DNA of 54,250 nt, from the NCBI GenBank assembly GCA_016869145.1, contig VGEU01000012.1, positions 1 to 54,250 of the forward strand, written 5' to 3'. The stretch is from Alphaproteobacteria bacterium. GTDB lineage: Bacteria > Pseudomonadota > Alphaproteobacteria > MPNO01 > VGEU01. A model generated the notes under the pieces. The model was not told the DNA's origin and did not search any database. It was given only the letters and a program-made list of their open reading frames with translations. This document shows, in pieces, positions 1-8,381 of this stretch (the first letter of the stretch is position 1; each line of letters begins with the position of its first letter). A program made the translations under genes and the position numbers.

Positions 1-29
1 TCGCGCCGAACGGCGACGGGGCGCCCGCC

Positions 30-788
30 TCACGCCCCGGCGCGCTCGAGCGCGCGCCAGCGGCCGACGCGGCGCTCGAGCCAGGTGAGACCGAGATTGA
101 CCGCAAGCACGCAGACGAGCGACAGCGCGATCCCGAGATAGACGTGGCCGGTATTGAACAGGGTGCGGTGATAGGTGACCCAGAAGCCGATCCCGGCGAG
201 CGAGGCCAGCATCTCGGCGACGATCACCGCGATGACGACGAGCGCGGTGCCGACGCGAAGCCCCGAGATCACCGCCGGCAAGGCGAGCGGGATCAGGATG
301 CGGAACAGGATCTGCACCCGGCTCGCGCCGATCGAGCGGCCGAGAAGCGTGTAGCTCCGATCGAGGAGGCGCACGCCGTACATGGTGTTGAGCGCGATCG
401 GGAAGAAACCGCTCAGCACGGCGAACACGACCTTCGATTCCGGGCCGATCCCGAACCAGATCATGAATAGCGGGTACCAGACGACCAGCGGGATCGCGAA
501 CAGGGACGACAGGATCGGCCCCGCGGTCAGCCCGAGATAGGGAATCGACCCGGCCACCAGCCCGACGCCGATCCCGAGCGACCAGGTGATCGCCATCGAG
601 ACCGCGATCTCGGCCAGCGTGACGCGGAAGGCGGCGAGGAATTGCGGCCCGACCGCGAGATAGGACCGCCAGATCTCGCTCGGGCTCGCGAGAATGATCT
701 GGTTGACGAGATCGAAGCGCCGCACGCCCTCCCATAGCACCAGGACGACCACGATCCACGCCCAGCGGATCACCGCGGCGCGGCTCAC
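30..788 (-). CDS. ABC transporter permease (SsuC/TauC type), first importer
   Basis: Inner-membrane permease of a nitrate/sulfonate/taurine-type ABC importer, 252 aa. Several hydrophobic helices are visible, with an EAA-type cytoplasmic loop (SIGASRVQILFRILIPLALP, about residues 150-170) that contacts the ATPase. The GTG start at 788 overlaps the stop of the upstream ATPase gene by 4 bases (GTGA), so the two are probably translationally coupled. It is the last gene of a leftward four-gene operon (binding protein, permease, ATPase, permease). Two different permeases imply a heterodimeric channel. The substrate cannot be read from the sequence. Confidence 0.9.
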   Translation of the reverse strand: MSRAAVIRWAWIVVVLVLWEGVRRFDLVNQIILASPSEIWRSYLAVGPQFLAAFRVTLAEIAVSMAITWSLGIGVGLVAGSIPYLGLTAGPILSSLFAIPLVVWYPLFMIWFGIGPESKVVFAVLSGFFPIALNTMYGVRLLDRSYTLLGRSIGASRVQILFRILIPLALPAVISGLRVGTALVVIAVIVAEMLASLAGIGFWVTYHRTLFNTGHVYLGIALSLVCVLAVNLGLTWLERRVGRWRALERAGA

Positions 789-1582
789 GGCTCGACCGCC
801 CCCTCGGCCTCGTCGGCGGTGATCAGCGACCAGATGCGGTTGCGGGCGCGGCCGAACTCGACGCCGCCGATCATGTCGTAGGTGCGCGGGCGCGGCAGGT
901 CGATCGTCAGCGTCTCGACGATGCGTCCCGGCCGGTGGCTCATGACCAGGACGCGGTCGGAGAGATAGATCGCCTCGGTCAGGCTGTGGGTGATGAGGAA
1001 GATCGTCTTCCGCGTCGCCTCCCAGATGCGCAGGAGCTCCTGGCCCATCTTGATCCGGGTCTGCTCGTCGAGTGCGCCGAATGGCTCGTCCATCAGGATG
1101 ATGCGCGGTTCCTGCGCGAGCCCACGCGCGATCGAGACGCGCTGCTTCATGCCGCCCGAGAGCTCATGCGGAAAACGCTCGGTGAAATCGCCGAGCCCGA
1201 CGAGGTTGAGCATGTCGTCGGACCGCCGCCGCCGCTCAGCCGCGCCGATGCCCTGGAGCTCGAGCGGGAACTCGACATTGGCGCGCGCGGTCTTCCACGG
1301 CAGGAGCGTCGCATCCTGGAACACGATCGCGATCTTGCCCGGCATCGGCTTCGCCACGCGCTCGCGGTCGATCAGCACCTCGCCCTCGGTCGAGGGCACG
1401 AGCCCGCCCATGATCTGGAGCAGCGTCGACTTGCCGCAGCCCGACGGGCCGACGAGCGAGACGAACGCCGCTTCCGGCACCGCGAAGCTCACGCCGTCGA
1501 GCGCGCGGACCGGCGCGCGGCCGACGCCATAGGTCTTGCCGACCGTCTTCGCCTCGATGACGGGCGCGCCGATCGCGTTCAT
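785..1582 (-). CDS. ABC transporter ATP-binding protein (SsuB/TauB type)
   Basis: Cytoplasmic ATPase of the first importer, 265 aa. Visible motifs are Walker A (GPSGCGKST), the Q-loop (VFQDATLLPW), the ABC signature (LSGGMKQR), Walker B with catalytic Glu ([13 protein letters not shown]) and the switch His (LITHS). The ATG at 1580-1582 overlaps the stop of the preceding permease by 4 bases (ATGA), and its own stop overlaps the next permease start. A longer reading in the same frame runs back to 2287, but it only shadows the permease gene and has no ABC homology, so the inner ATG is chosen. The aromatic residue after the Q-loop is typical of the nitrate/sulfonate/taurine family. Confidence 0.93.
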   Translation of the reverse strand: MNAIGAPVIEAKTVGKTYGVGRAPVRALDGVSFAVPEAAFVSLVGPSGCGKSTLLQIMGGLVPSTEGEVLIDRERVAKPMPGKIAIVFQDATLLPWKTARANVEFPLELQGIGAAERRRRSDDMLNLVGLGDFTERFPHELSGGMKQRVSIARGLAQEPRIILMDEPFGALDEQTRIKMGQELLRIWEATRKTIFLITHSLTEAIYLSDRVLVMSHRPGRIVETLTIDLPRPRTYDMIGGVEFGRARNRIWSLITADEAEGAVEP

Positions 1583-2343
1583 CGCGCGTCCATCGCCGTC
1601 TGCCAGCGGCCGAGACGGTGCTCCCAGATGCGCATGATCTCGTTGAGCATGATGGTCACGACCGAGATCAGCACGATGCCCGCCATCAGCTCGGGTGTCC
1701 TGTATTCCTCGCCCCAGCGGAACAGGAGGAGGCCGATCCCCGTCCGCGCGCCGTACATCTCGGCCAGGATGACACCGAGGATGTTGAAGATCATGCCGAG
1801 CCGGAGCCCGGTCACCACGATCGGCAGCATCGCCGGCAGATAGATGCGGAGATAGATCTGGAGCGGGCTCGCCCCGAACGAGCGCGCGGCGAGGACGAGC
1901 GGCTTCGGCACGGCATGGACGGCCGCGACCGTATTGACGATGACGACGAACAGGATGTGCGTGATGCCGAACACGACCTTCTGCAGGAACTCGATCCCGA
2001 ACACCAGGATGAACACCGGCAGGAAGATCGACTGCGGCACGCCGAGGATGAAATGGATGACGGGGTTGAAGATCTCGCCGAGATGGATCTTCTCGCCGAG
2101 GAGAAAGCCGATCGAGACCGCGAGCGGCGCACCGATCGCGAAGGCAACCAGGACGCGCACGAGCGTCACCCCGCATTCGTCGAGGAATTTCGGATTGCCG
2201 AGGAGATCGACCAGCGTCGCTACCACGATGGTGACGGGCGGCAGGTCGGCCGGGTCCACCCAGCACATCCGGCTCGCCAGCTCCCACAGGCCGAGGAAGG
2301 CGACGGCGAAGAGGAGCTGGCCGACGAGAACGTTGCGACGCAT
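1579..2343 (-). CDS. ABC transporter permease (SsuC/TauC type), partner permease
   Basis: Second inner-membrane permease of the first importer, 254 aa. It has an N-terminal hydrophobic helix (about residues 7-25), further helices and an EAA loop near residues 150-170 (SFGASPLQIYLRIYLPAMLP). It lies 70 bases downstream of the binding-protein gene and overlaps the ATPase start by 4 bases. It differs clearly from the permease at 30-788, so the pair looks like an old heterodimer rather than a recent duplication. The family imports sulfonates, nitrate, thiamine precursors or aromatic acids; the ligand is unknown here. Confidence 0.9.
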   Translation of the reverse strand: MRRNVLVGQLLFAVAFLGLWELASRMCWVDPADLPPVTIVVATLVDLLGNPKFLDECGVTLVRVLVAFAIGAPLAVSIGFLLGEKIHLGEIFNPVIHFILGVPQSIFLPVFILVFGIEFLQKVVFGITHILFVVIVNTVAAVHAVPKPLVLAARSFGASPLQIYLRIYLPAMLPIVVTGLRLGMIFNILGVILAEMYGARTGIGLLLFRWGEEYRTPELMAGIVLISVVTIMLNEIMRIWEHRLGRWQTAMDAR

Positions 2344-2413
2344 CGGGTATCGACGGCGATCGACCGCCGCCCTCCGCCGGAACCGGCGTGGTCCCGGCGG
2401 AGCGCGGCCGCGC

Positions 2414-3379
2414 CTATTCCGCCTTCACGGGCTGGAACTTGTCGGTCCAGATATCCTCGACCGGCGGAAGCCCGCCGATCCCGGCCGTCTCGGCGAGCTG
2501 GTAGGCATTGCGGAGCCACGCCACCTCGATCCGGCCGTCGGTGCGGGCACCCTTGATCACCGAATCATAGGCGAGCTTGACGATCGCGTCGTCCTTCTCC
2601 TCGGTATATTTCTTGAGATAAGCGAGGCCGAAGGTCTCGTCCTTCTGCATCCGCACCGTCGCCGCCATCACCGACTCGAGGAAGCGGCGGGTGACGTCGG
2701 CCTTGCCGTCGATCATCGCCTGGGTCGCGACCCAGACCTCGGGCAGGTTGGGCGGCATCTCCTTGCCGAGATCGATCAGCGAGCGCGCCTCGTTCCCGGC
2801 GATGAGACGAAAGGTGAGGTTCGGCCACAGGACGGCGGCGTCGATCTGCTTCGACTTGAGCGCCGGGATGATGCCACCGCCGCCGAGCGGGATGCCCTGC
2901 ACGTCGCCGCCACCGGTCTTGCCCGCCCACAGCGCATAGAAGTCCGTCGTCGAGCCCTTCGAGGTGATGCCGATCTTCTTGCCGACGAGGTCATTGAGCG
3001 TCCGGATGTTCGAATCCGGCGGCACCAGTATGTGCCAGCCCTGCGGCGTCACGGTCGCGGCGCCTGCGACGATCTTCTGCTTCACGCCCTTGGAGATGCC
3101 GATCGCGACGCCGGGGGGGAAGAAGCTGATGATGTCGGCCGCGCCGGCGGCGACCGCCTCCTGCGCCGCGCCGCCGCCGCGATAGACGGTGAGCTCGACG
3201 TCGAGGTTCTTCGCCTTGTAGATGCCGAGCTCCTGCGCGGCATAGACCGGCGCATAGGGTGTGAAGCCGCTGACCGCGAGGCCGACGCGCACCTTGTCCT
3301 GCGCCGCCGCCGCGTGCGCGAGGCCGAGCAAGGCCGTGCCCGCGACGATCCATGCCAATCCCGTCCGACGTCCGATCAT
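2414..3379 (-). CDS. ABC transporter substrate-binding protein (NMT1/SsuA-like)
   Basis: Periplasmic solute-binding protein, 321 aa. The signal peptide ends near residue 27 (LGLAHAAAAQ). The mature protein opens with KVRVGLAVSGFTPYAPVYAA, the usual first strand of NMT1/SsuA-like proteins, followed by the GIYKAKNLDVEL segment. The ATG at 3377-3379 follows a strong Shine-Dalgarno (GGGAGGA). The frame stays open upstream to about 4891, but that stretch is antisense to the amidohydrolase. It is the first gene of the operon, with a candidate promoter at 3446-3474. The ligand is unknown; the neighbouring amidohydrolase and SDR hint at an organic acid or aromatic compound. Confidence 0.9.
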   Translation of the reverse strand: MIGRRTGLAWIVAGTALLGLAHAAAAQDKVRVGLAVSGFTPYAPVYAAQELGIYKAKNLDVELTVYRGGGAAQEAVAAGAADIISFFPPGVAIGISKGVKQKIVAGAATVTPQGWHILVPPDSNIRTLNDLVGKKIGITSKGSTTDFYALWAGKTGGGDVQGIPLGGGGIIPALKSKQIDAAVLWPNLTFRLIAGNEARSLIDLGKEMPPNLPEVWVATQAMIDGKADVTRRFLESVMAATVRMQKDETFGLAYLKKYTEEKDDAIVKLAYDSVIKGARTDGRIEVAWLRNAYQLAETAGIGGLPPVEDIWTDKFQPVKAE

Positions 3380-3445
3380 TCTGTCCTCCCGGGTCTCCGG
3401 CTCGTGCGTGATCGACGGCCGGTTTTCTTGTGCTCGTATCGCGTC

Positions 3446-3474
3446 ACGATAGGCAGGCGGATTCTCCCGGTCAA
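3446..3474 (-). promoter_or_regulatory. Candidate sigma-70 promoter of the first ABC operon
   Basis: On the minus strand, TTGACC (3474-3469) and TATCGT (3451-3446) are separated by exactly 17 bases. A perfect inverted repeat TATCG-N5-CGATA (3437-3451) covers the -10 hexamer and could bind a repressor. The predicted start is about 60 bases before the ATG of the binding-protein gene. This is read by eye from consensus only. Confidence 0.45.
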
Positions 3475-3556
3475 CGGCGCCCGCATCGGCTGCATCGATT
3501 GACCGCCCCCGGGCGCGCGGTACTAACGCCGGAATGCGTCTGCCGGGAAGGAGAAC

Positions 3557-4714
3557 ATGGCCTATATAGACGCCGACTCGCATGTCTACGAGGTCGAGGA
3601 GACCTGGGACTACCTCCCGAAGAAGTTCCGCCACCGTCGTCCGATCCCGATCACGGTGCCACGCGACCAGGCGCCTTATATGGGCGTCGACAACGCCTTC
3701 TGGCTGGTCGACGGCAAGGCGATGCAGTGGACGATCGGGCCGGGCACGATCCAGATCGGCTGCCCGCTCACCTCGATCCACGCCGGGATCAAGGAGTTCT
3801 CGGTCGGCAACCAGTCGCTGATGGACGTGCCGGCACGGCTCCGCGATCTCGACCGCGCCGGGGTCGATGTCCAGGTCATCTACTCGACCCTGTTGTTCGC
3901 GCCGATGACGATCGATGATGAGTTCGAGACCGCACTCCAGATCAGCTACAACCGCTGGCTCGACGATCGTTGCGCCGAGGCGCCGCACCGTCTCAAGTGG
4001 TCGGCCGTGATCCCGCTCCGCGATCCCAAGGCGGCCGTGAAGGAGATCTACCGCGTCAAGGACCGGGGCGCCGTGAGCCTGATGTGCTTCGGCACGGTGG
4101 GCGAGAGAATGCTCCATCGGCCCGAGTTCGATCCGGTATGGGCGGCGGCGGCCGAGACGAACCTCCCGATCGCATGCCATGTCGGGTGGCCGACGGATTC
4201 GCTCCGCGCCATGTGCGACGAGCACTCGAGCTCGCTCAACGTCTCGTTCACGCTGCCGCTCCTGATCGGGTTCTATTCCTTCGCCGGCGGCGGCATCCTC
4301 GACCGTCACCCGAAGCTCCGCGTCATCTTCCTCGAGGGCGGCTGCGGCTGGCTGCCGTGGTATCTCGACCGCATGACCCACTACTACCCGGTCGCCGAGT
4401 TCTTCCGCTCCTCGTTCGGGCTCGGGAAGATCACGCGGAAGCCCGCGATCGCCTACAAGGACCGGATCTATCTCACCGCCGAGGCCGACGAGCGGCTCTT
4501 GCCCGAAGTGCTCGCCTATCTCGGCGACGACAACGTGATGGTGTCGGAGGACATGCCGCATCTCGAGGCGCGCGAGGGCTCGGGCGACGAGCTCGCCGAG
4601 CGCAAGGACATCACGGCGAAGCAGAAGGAGAAGATCCTCTTCCACAACCCGTCGCGGTTCTACGGCATCAAGGTGAAGGCCGCGAAACAGGCTCTCCGCG
4701 CCGCCGCCGAGTAG
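3557..4714 (+). CDS. Amidohydrolase-family metal-dependent hydrolase (Amidohydro_2)
   Basis: Predicted cytoplasmic TIM-barrel hydrolase or decarboxylase, 385 aa. The N-terminal metal-binding motif is DADSHVYE (residues 5-12), in place of the HxH of classical amidohydrolases, as in the PF04909 group. Later motifs are ACHVGW, EGGCGWLP and SEDMPH, which normally supply a His ligand and the catalytic Asp region. The start is supported by GGAAGGAGAAC directly before the ATG. It is divergent from the ABC importer and is followed 4 bases later by an SDR gene, so the two are likely co-transcribed. Relatives include aromatic decarboxylases and lactone hydrolases; the exact reaction is unknown. Confidence 0.85.
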   Translation: MAYIDADSHVYEVEETWDYLPKKFRHRRPIPITVPRDQAPYMGVDNAFWLVDGKAMQWTIGPGTIQIGCPLTSIHAGIKEFSVGNQSLMDVPARLRDLDRAGVDVQVIYSTLLFAPMTIDDEFETALQISYNRWLDDRCAEAPHRLKWSAVIPLRDPKAAVKEIYRVKDRGAVSLMCFGTVGERMLHRPEFDPVWAAAAETNLPIACHVGWPTDSLRAMCDEHSSSLNVSFTLPLLIGFYSFAGGGILDRHPKLRVIFLEGGCGWLPWYLDRMTHYYPVAEFFRSSFGLGKITRKPAIAYKDRIYLTAEADERLLPEVLAYLGDDNVMVSEDMPHLEAREGSGDELAERKDITAKQKEKILFHNPSRFYGIKVKAAKQALRAAAE

Positions 4715-4718
4715 CGCC

Positions 4719-5486
4719 GTGGACGTCGGCTCGATGTCGGGCCGCGCCTGCCTCGTCACCAGGGCGGGCTCGGGCATCGCGCGCGAGGCCGCGCTCCTTC
4801 TCGCCACGGAGGGCGTCCGCCTCGCGATCGCCGATCGCAACGCCAAGGGCGCCGAGGACACCGCCGCGACCATCGCGGCGGCGGGCGGCACGGCCGAGGC
4901 CTTCGCGCTCGACGTCGCGGATGCGGCCGCGGTCGGAGCGGTCGTCGCGGCCGCCGAGCGGCGGGTCGGGCCGATCGACTATCTCGTCAACATCGCCGGC
5001 ATCTATCAGTGGATCGCGATCGAGGACATCTCGGACGCCGACTGGCGGCGGATGTTCGCGGTCCACGTCGACGGCACGTTCCACACCTGCCGCGCGGTGC
5101 TGCCGGGCATGATGGCGCGTCGCTTCGGCGCCATCGTCAACACGACCTCGCTGCACGCGCTCCGCGGTCAGGCGCGCGCCGCCCACTACGCCGCGGCCAA
5201 GGGCGCGATCCTCTCCTTCACCAAATCGCTCGCGCGCGAGAAGGCCGCATACGGGATCCGTGCCAACGCGATCGCGCCCGGCCCGATCGACACGCCGTTG
5301 TGGCGCGGCACGATGACCGACGACGAGATCGCCCGCACCAAGACCTCGCGCGCGACGGTGATCCCGCTCGGCCGTCTCGGCGAGGTGAGCGAGGTCGCGC
5401 CGTGGATCGTGTTCCTGCTCAGCCCGGCCGCGAGCTACATGACTGGCCAGGCGGTGACGATCGACGGCGGCGAGCTGATGGCCTGA
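4719..5486 (+). CDS. Short-chain dehydrogenase/reductase with altered glycine motif
   Basis: SDR-fold oxidoreductase, 255 aa from the GTG at 4719; an ATG at 4734 is an alternative start. The catalytic residues look intact: Ser in NTTSLHALRG and YxxxK as HYAAAKGA. NAG appears as NIAG, and the C-terminus has the usual GQAVTIDGG. The cofactor motif is odd: TGxxxGIG reads TRAGSGIA (residues 14-21), so two of the three glycines are replaced. That may weaken nucleotide binding or mean a degenerate enzyme. It lies 4 bases after the amidohydrolase and converges on the next gene with a 7-base gap. The substrate is unknown. Confidence 0.87.
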   Translation: MDVGSMSGRACLVTRAGSGIAREAALLLATEGVRLAIADRNAKGAEDTAATIAAAGGTAEAFALDVADAAAVGAVVAAAERRVGPIDYLVNIAGIYQWIAIEDISDADWRRMFAVHVDGTFHTCRAVLPGMMARRFGAIVNTTSLHALRGQARAAHYAAAKGAILSFTKSLAREKAAYGIRANAIAPGPIDTPLWRGTMTDDEIARTKTSRATVIPLGRLGEVSEVAPWIVFLLSPAASYMTGQAVTIDGGELMA

Positions 5487-5493
5487 GGACGCC

Positions 5494-6486
5494 CTACTCG
5501 GCGTGGCCCGTCTTCTGCGCGAGATCGCTCAGGCCCCGCGCCGGCTCGGCGGAGGCCGCATGCATGCCGGCCGCCTCCCACAGCGCATCGTAGTAGCGCG
5601 CGAGCGCGCGGTTGAAGCGCTCGCTCTCGATCGACACCTCGGCGACACCGAGCTCCTTCAACCGCGCGATGTCGGCCGCCATGCGCTCCTCGAGCGCGGC
5701 CATGCCGGTGATCTCGAGCCGCTTGCCGATCTCGACCAGCATGGTCCGGTCGCCCGCGGCGAGCCGTCGCAAGCGGTCGCCGTTGATGGCGAGCACGAAG
5801 GCGCGGCGCCCGAAGGTCGGACGCAGCATGACGCGGGCATGCTCGTGCCAGCGGAAATCGATCGCGCCGCCGACCGGCCAGGCGACGCCGTCGATCGTGC
5901 CGGCCTGGAGCCCGGCGGCGATCTCGGCGTCGGGCATCAGGACCACGAGGCCGCCGAGACCCTCGATCAGCGGCTGGTAGTTGCGGCTCCCCCGGATTCT
6001 CTGGCCGGCGAGCTCGCCGCCGGCGGAGCTCTGACGCATGAGGAGCTGATAGGCGCCGCTCTCGGCCCGCTCGCCGTGGACGACGGCGAGGAGCTTCAGA
6101 TTGTGGCGCTCGTAATCCTTCTCGAACGCCTCGAACAGCCCGTTGTCGCGCCACGCGACGGGATCGGGCCGCATCGCGTAGGTCGCGAGCGCGAGCGAGA
6201 TCGCGCCGGCGTGAAACGCGGGCGTCGTGAACACGAGATCGAACAGGCCCTTCGAGACCGCGTCGAACTGGTCGGGCGGGCGGACGGCATCGGGACCGGC
6301 GATGCGGACGGTGATCCGGCCGTTGGAGCCGGCGCGGACGCGCTCGGCCAAGTTGGCGACCACGAGCTGCGAGACCGCGAGCGAGGCGTCGAAGGCGTTG
6401 AGGAGGCGGAGCTACGTCTGCGCCGACACCGGCCGCACCAGCATTGCAAGTGCAATGGCGGCCACCCACGCGATACGCCTGATCAT
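5494..6486 (-). pseudogene. TRAP-type (DctP-like) solute-binding protein, interrupted by an in-frame amber codon
   Basis: The frame encodes a signal peptide (MIRRIAWVAAIALAML, then VRPVSAQT), an in-frame TAG at 6412-6414, and then LRLLNAFDASLAVSQLVVAN continuing as a complete DctP-like domain. Both halves are in the same frame and join exactly where a signal peptide should meet the first strand of the mature protein. One nonsense substitution, or one base error, explains this. The domain carries a recognisable substrate-contact region (RGSRNYQPLIEGLGG). A GTG at 6363 could restart translation, but without export or the first strand. No TRAP membrane subunits are in the window. It converges on the SDR at 4719-5486. 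Confidence 0.75.
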
Positions 6487-6623
6487 GTGCGTTCCCCGAC
6501 GTCCCCGCGCCATTGTCGCCGACCGGGGCCGGTCCGACAACGGGCAAGCGGCTGTAATCCTTGCCCTAAAGGTTAACGCAACCGTCAGCGGATCGACTCG
6601 GTGGACCGTCTCAGTGGCCCGTC

Positions 6624-7391
6624 TCAGTGGACAGTCTGGCCGCCGTCGACCACGAACGCCGTGCCATGGACATAGGAGGCGGCATCCGAGGCGAGGAAGA
6701 TCGCCGCGTTCGCGACCTCCTTGCATTCGGCGAGCCGGCCGAGGAGCGCGAGGCGCTTGATCGCATCGCCGTCGACCAGCTTGTTGTCGATATAGCCCTT
6801 CACGCGCGGCGACAGCGTGGCGCCGGGGCAGAGCGAGTTCACGCGGAGCCCCGCCTTGCCGTAGTCGACCGCGAGCTGGCGGGTGAGCGACAGCACGCCG
6901 CCCTTGGCCGCGCAATAGACCGGCATCTCCGGGCTGCCGATGATGCCGAAGGTCGAGGAGACATTGACGATCGAGCCGCCGCCCGGTGCCTTCAGGAGCA
7001 TCGGAATGAACGCCCGGCACATGTAGAAGATGCTGGTCAGGTCGATCGCGATGATGCGGTTCCAGTCGTCGGTCTTGAGCTCGGCGAGCTTGGAGACGAA
7101 ATTGGTGCCGGCGTTGTTGATCAGCGCCTTGACGTGGCCGTGGCGCGCGGCGACGGCGGCGTGGAGGCGCTGCACCTCGGCCTCGACCGAGACGTCGACC
7201 GCGTGGACCTCGCTGCCGGCGCCGTATTTCTCGATCAGCGCCGCGGTCGCGCGGAGCTTCGCTTCGGTGCGTCCGACCAGGATCACCCGCGCGCCGAGCT
7301 CGGCGAGCCCCTCGGCGCAGGCCTCGCCGATGCCCGAGCCCGCACCCGTCACGATCACCGGCGCGCCGTTGAACTTGAGATCAGCGAGCAT
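6624..7391 (-). CDS. Short-chain dehydrogenase/reductase
   Basis: Classical SDR, 255 aa from the ATG at 7389-7391. That ATG follows GGGGAGG by 5 bases; a GTG one codon upstream sits too close to the Shine-Dalgarno. All family motifs are present: TGAGSGIG for the cofactor, NNAG, Ser in NVSSTFG, YCAAK as YxxxK, and FVVDGG near the end. It lies 30 bases downstream of the HCHL-like gene in the same direction, so the pair is probably an operon under the divergent MarR regulator. By context it could oxidise an alcohol, an aldehyde or a 3-hydroxyacyl-CoA made by its neighbour; that is inference. Confidence 0.9.
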   Translation of the reverse strand: MLADLKFNGAPVIVTGAGSGIGEACAEGLAELGARVILVGRTEAKLRATAALIEKYGAGSEVHAVDVSVEAEVQRLHAAVAARHGHVKALINNAGTNFVSKLAELKTDDWNRIIAIDLTSIFYMCRAFIPMLLKAPGGGSIVNVSSTFGIIGSPEMPVYCAAKGGVLSLTRQLAVDYGKAGLRVNSLCPGATLSPRVKGYIDNKLVDGDAIKRLALLGRLAECKEVANAAIFLASDAASYVHGTAFVVDGGQTVH

Positions 7392-7421
7392 CACATCCTC
7401 CCCTCGGCCGGTCGACGGCCG

Positions 7422-8240
7422 CTATTTCTTGGCGTGTTCGTGGCCGCCGAGGCCGGGCTTGTACTTTCCTTTCAGGAAGTCGCCGATGCCCTCGGTGCGA
7501 AACGCGTCCTTCTGACGCTGCTCGTGCTCGGCGACCTTGGCGCCCGAATAGTTCATCGCCGTGTCCCAGTCCATGCCGAGCGAGAAGCGGAACGTCTCCT
7601 TGGTCTGCTGCAGCGCCGAAGCGTCCTTCGCCGCGATCTCGCGGGCGAGCGCCATCGTCTCGTCGCGGAGCTCTGCGCGCGGCACCGCGTAGTTGACGAA
7701 GCCGATCTCGGCCGCGCGCCTGCCGTCGAACGGCCGCCCGGTCAGGGCATAGAGCATGTAGTCGCGCGGGCGCAGGAGATTGCCCATCGACTTCGATACC
7801 GTGCCGCCCGGGAACATCTTGAAATTGATCTCGGAGAGCCCCATCCGCGCATCCTCGGCCGCGACCGCGAGATCGCACGCCTCGACGATCGTGAACGCGC
7901 CGCCGAAGCAATTGCCGTTGACCATCGCGATCGTCGGCTTCGGGAAATAGCGGATCGTGCGCCCGCGCCATTCGAGCGCGAGACGATGGATGCGGTCGTG
8001 CTCGGCCGGGTTCGATTGCAGCTCGATGAAGAACTCCTTGAGGTCCATGCCGGCGGAGAAGGAATCGCCCGCACCGGTCAGAATCAGAACCTTCGCTCTG
8101 TCATCGTAGCGGACGTCCTCGAGCGCCTGCGTCATCTCGCGATGCAGCTGCGGGCTCATCGCGTTCTTCTTGGCCGGGCGGTTCATGGTGATGGTCGCGA
8201 TGCCGTCCTCGACATCGATGATCAGGGTCTCATAGGCCAT
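7422..8240 (-). CDS. Enoyl-CoA hydratase/isomerase family protein, hydroxycinnamoyl-CoA hydratase/lyase-like
   Basis: Crotonase-fold protein, 272 aa. Blocks resemble 4-hydroxycinnamoyl-CoA (feruloyl-CoA) hydratase/lyase, as remembered: NAMSPQLHREM, GMDLKEFF, KPTIAMVNGNCFGG and ACDLAVAAEDARMGLSEIN. The Glu of GLSEIN (E137) matches the catalytic Glu of HCHL, and the basic C-terminus containing KPGL is also HCHL-like. One difference: the position of an HCHL active-site Tyr in the KEYF motif is Phe (F70), so the preferred substrate may not be a 4-hydroxycinnamoyl thioester. It is divergent from a MarR regulator, as in several hydroxycinnamate loci. An ordinary enoyl-CoA hydratase remains possible. 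Confidence 0.85.
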   Translation of the reverse strand: MAYETLIIDVEDGIATITMNRPAKKNAMSPQLHREMTQALEDVRYDDRAKVLILTGAGDSFSAGMDLKEFFIELQSNPAEHDRIHRLALEWRGRTIRYFPKPTIAMVNGNCFGGAFTIVEACDLAVAAEDARMGLSEINFKMFPGGTVSKSMGNLLRPRDYMLYALTGRPFDGRRAAEIGFVNYAVPRAELRDETMALAREIAAKDASALQQTKETFRFSLGMDWDTAMNYSGAKVAEHEQRQKDAFRTEGIGDFLKGKYKPGLGGHEHAKK

Positions 8241-8304
8241 GGCCGCCTCCCAGGATGACGACGCACCGGCGGGCGGGGACGCCTTCCGGTGGACGCGCGT
8301 TCAG

Positions 8305-8318
8305 TAGTTATCTAAGTA
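8305..8318. promoter_or_regulatory. Imperfect palindrome, candidate MarR operator
   Basis: TAGTTATCTAAGTA is an imperfect inverted repeat in an AT-rich pocket of otherwise GC-rich DNA. It overlaps the -10 region of the leftward promoter at 8315-8344 and lies between the HCHL-like gene and marR. MarR-family proteins usually bind such palindromes in divergent intergenic regions. One pair of the dyad is mismatched, so the assignment is tentative. Confidence 0.4.
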
Positions 8319-8344
8319 TCAGGGCGCGCTCGTCCCGCTGTCAA
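8315..8344 (-). promoter_or_regulatory. Candidate sigma-70 promoter of the HCHL-like/SDR operon
   Basis: On the minus strand a perfect TTGACA (8344-8339) is followed after 18 bases by GATACT (8320-8315). The predicted start is roughly 65-70 bases upstream of the ATG at 8240. This is one of the best promoter matches in the window, and its -10 region overlaps the candidate MarR operator. Confidence 0.5.
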
Positions 8345-8381
8345 ACCGGCCGGGCGGGAGAACGGGGGACGCGGACGCCTC

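Noticed and set aside
2414-4891. Very long minus-strand open frame running through the amidohydrolase region
   Set aside because: Only the part from 3379 to 2414 has a binding-protein signature and signal peptide; the rest is antisense to a clear amidohydrolase gene. GC-rich DNA leaves long stop-free shadows.
6627-8258. Long plus-strand open frame of about 540 codons
   Set aside because: It lies antisense to two well-supported genes (SDR and HCHL-like) and its product is Arg/Ala/Asp-rich with no family resemblance.
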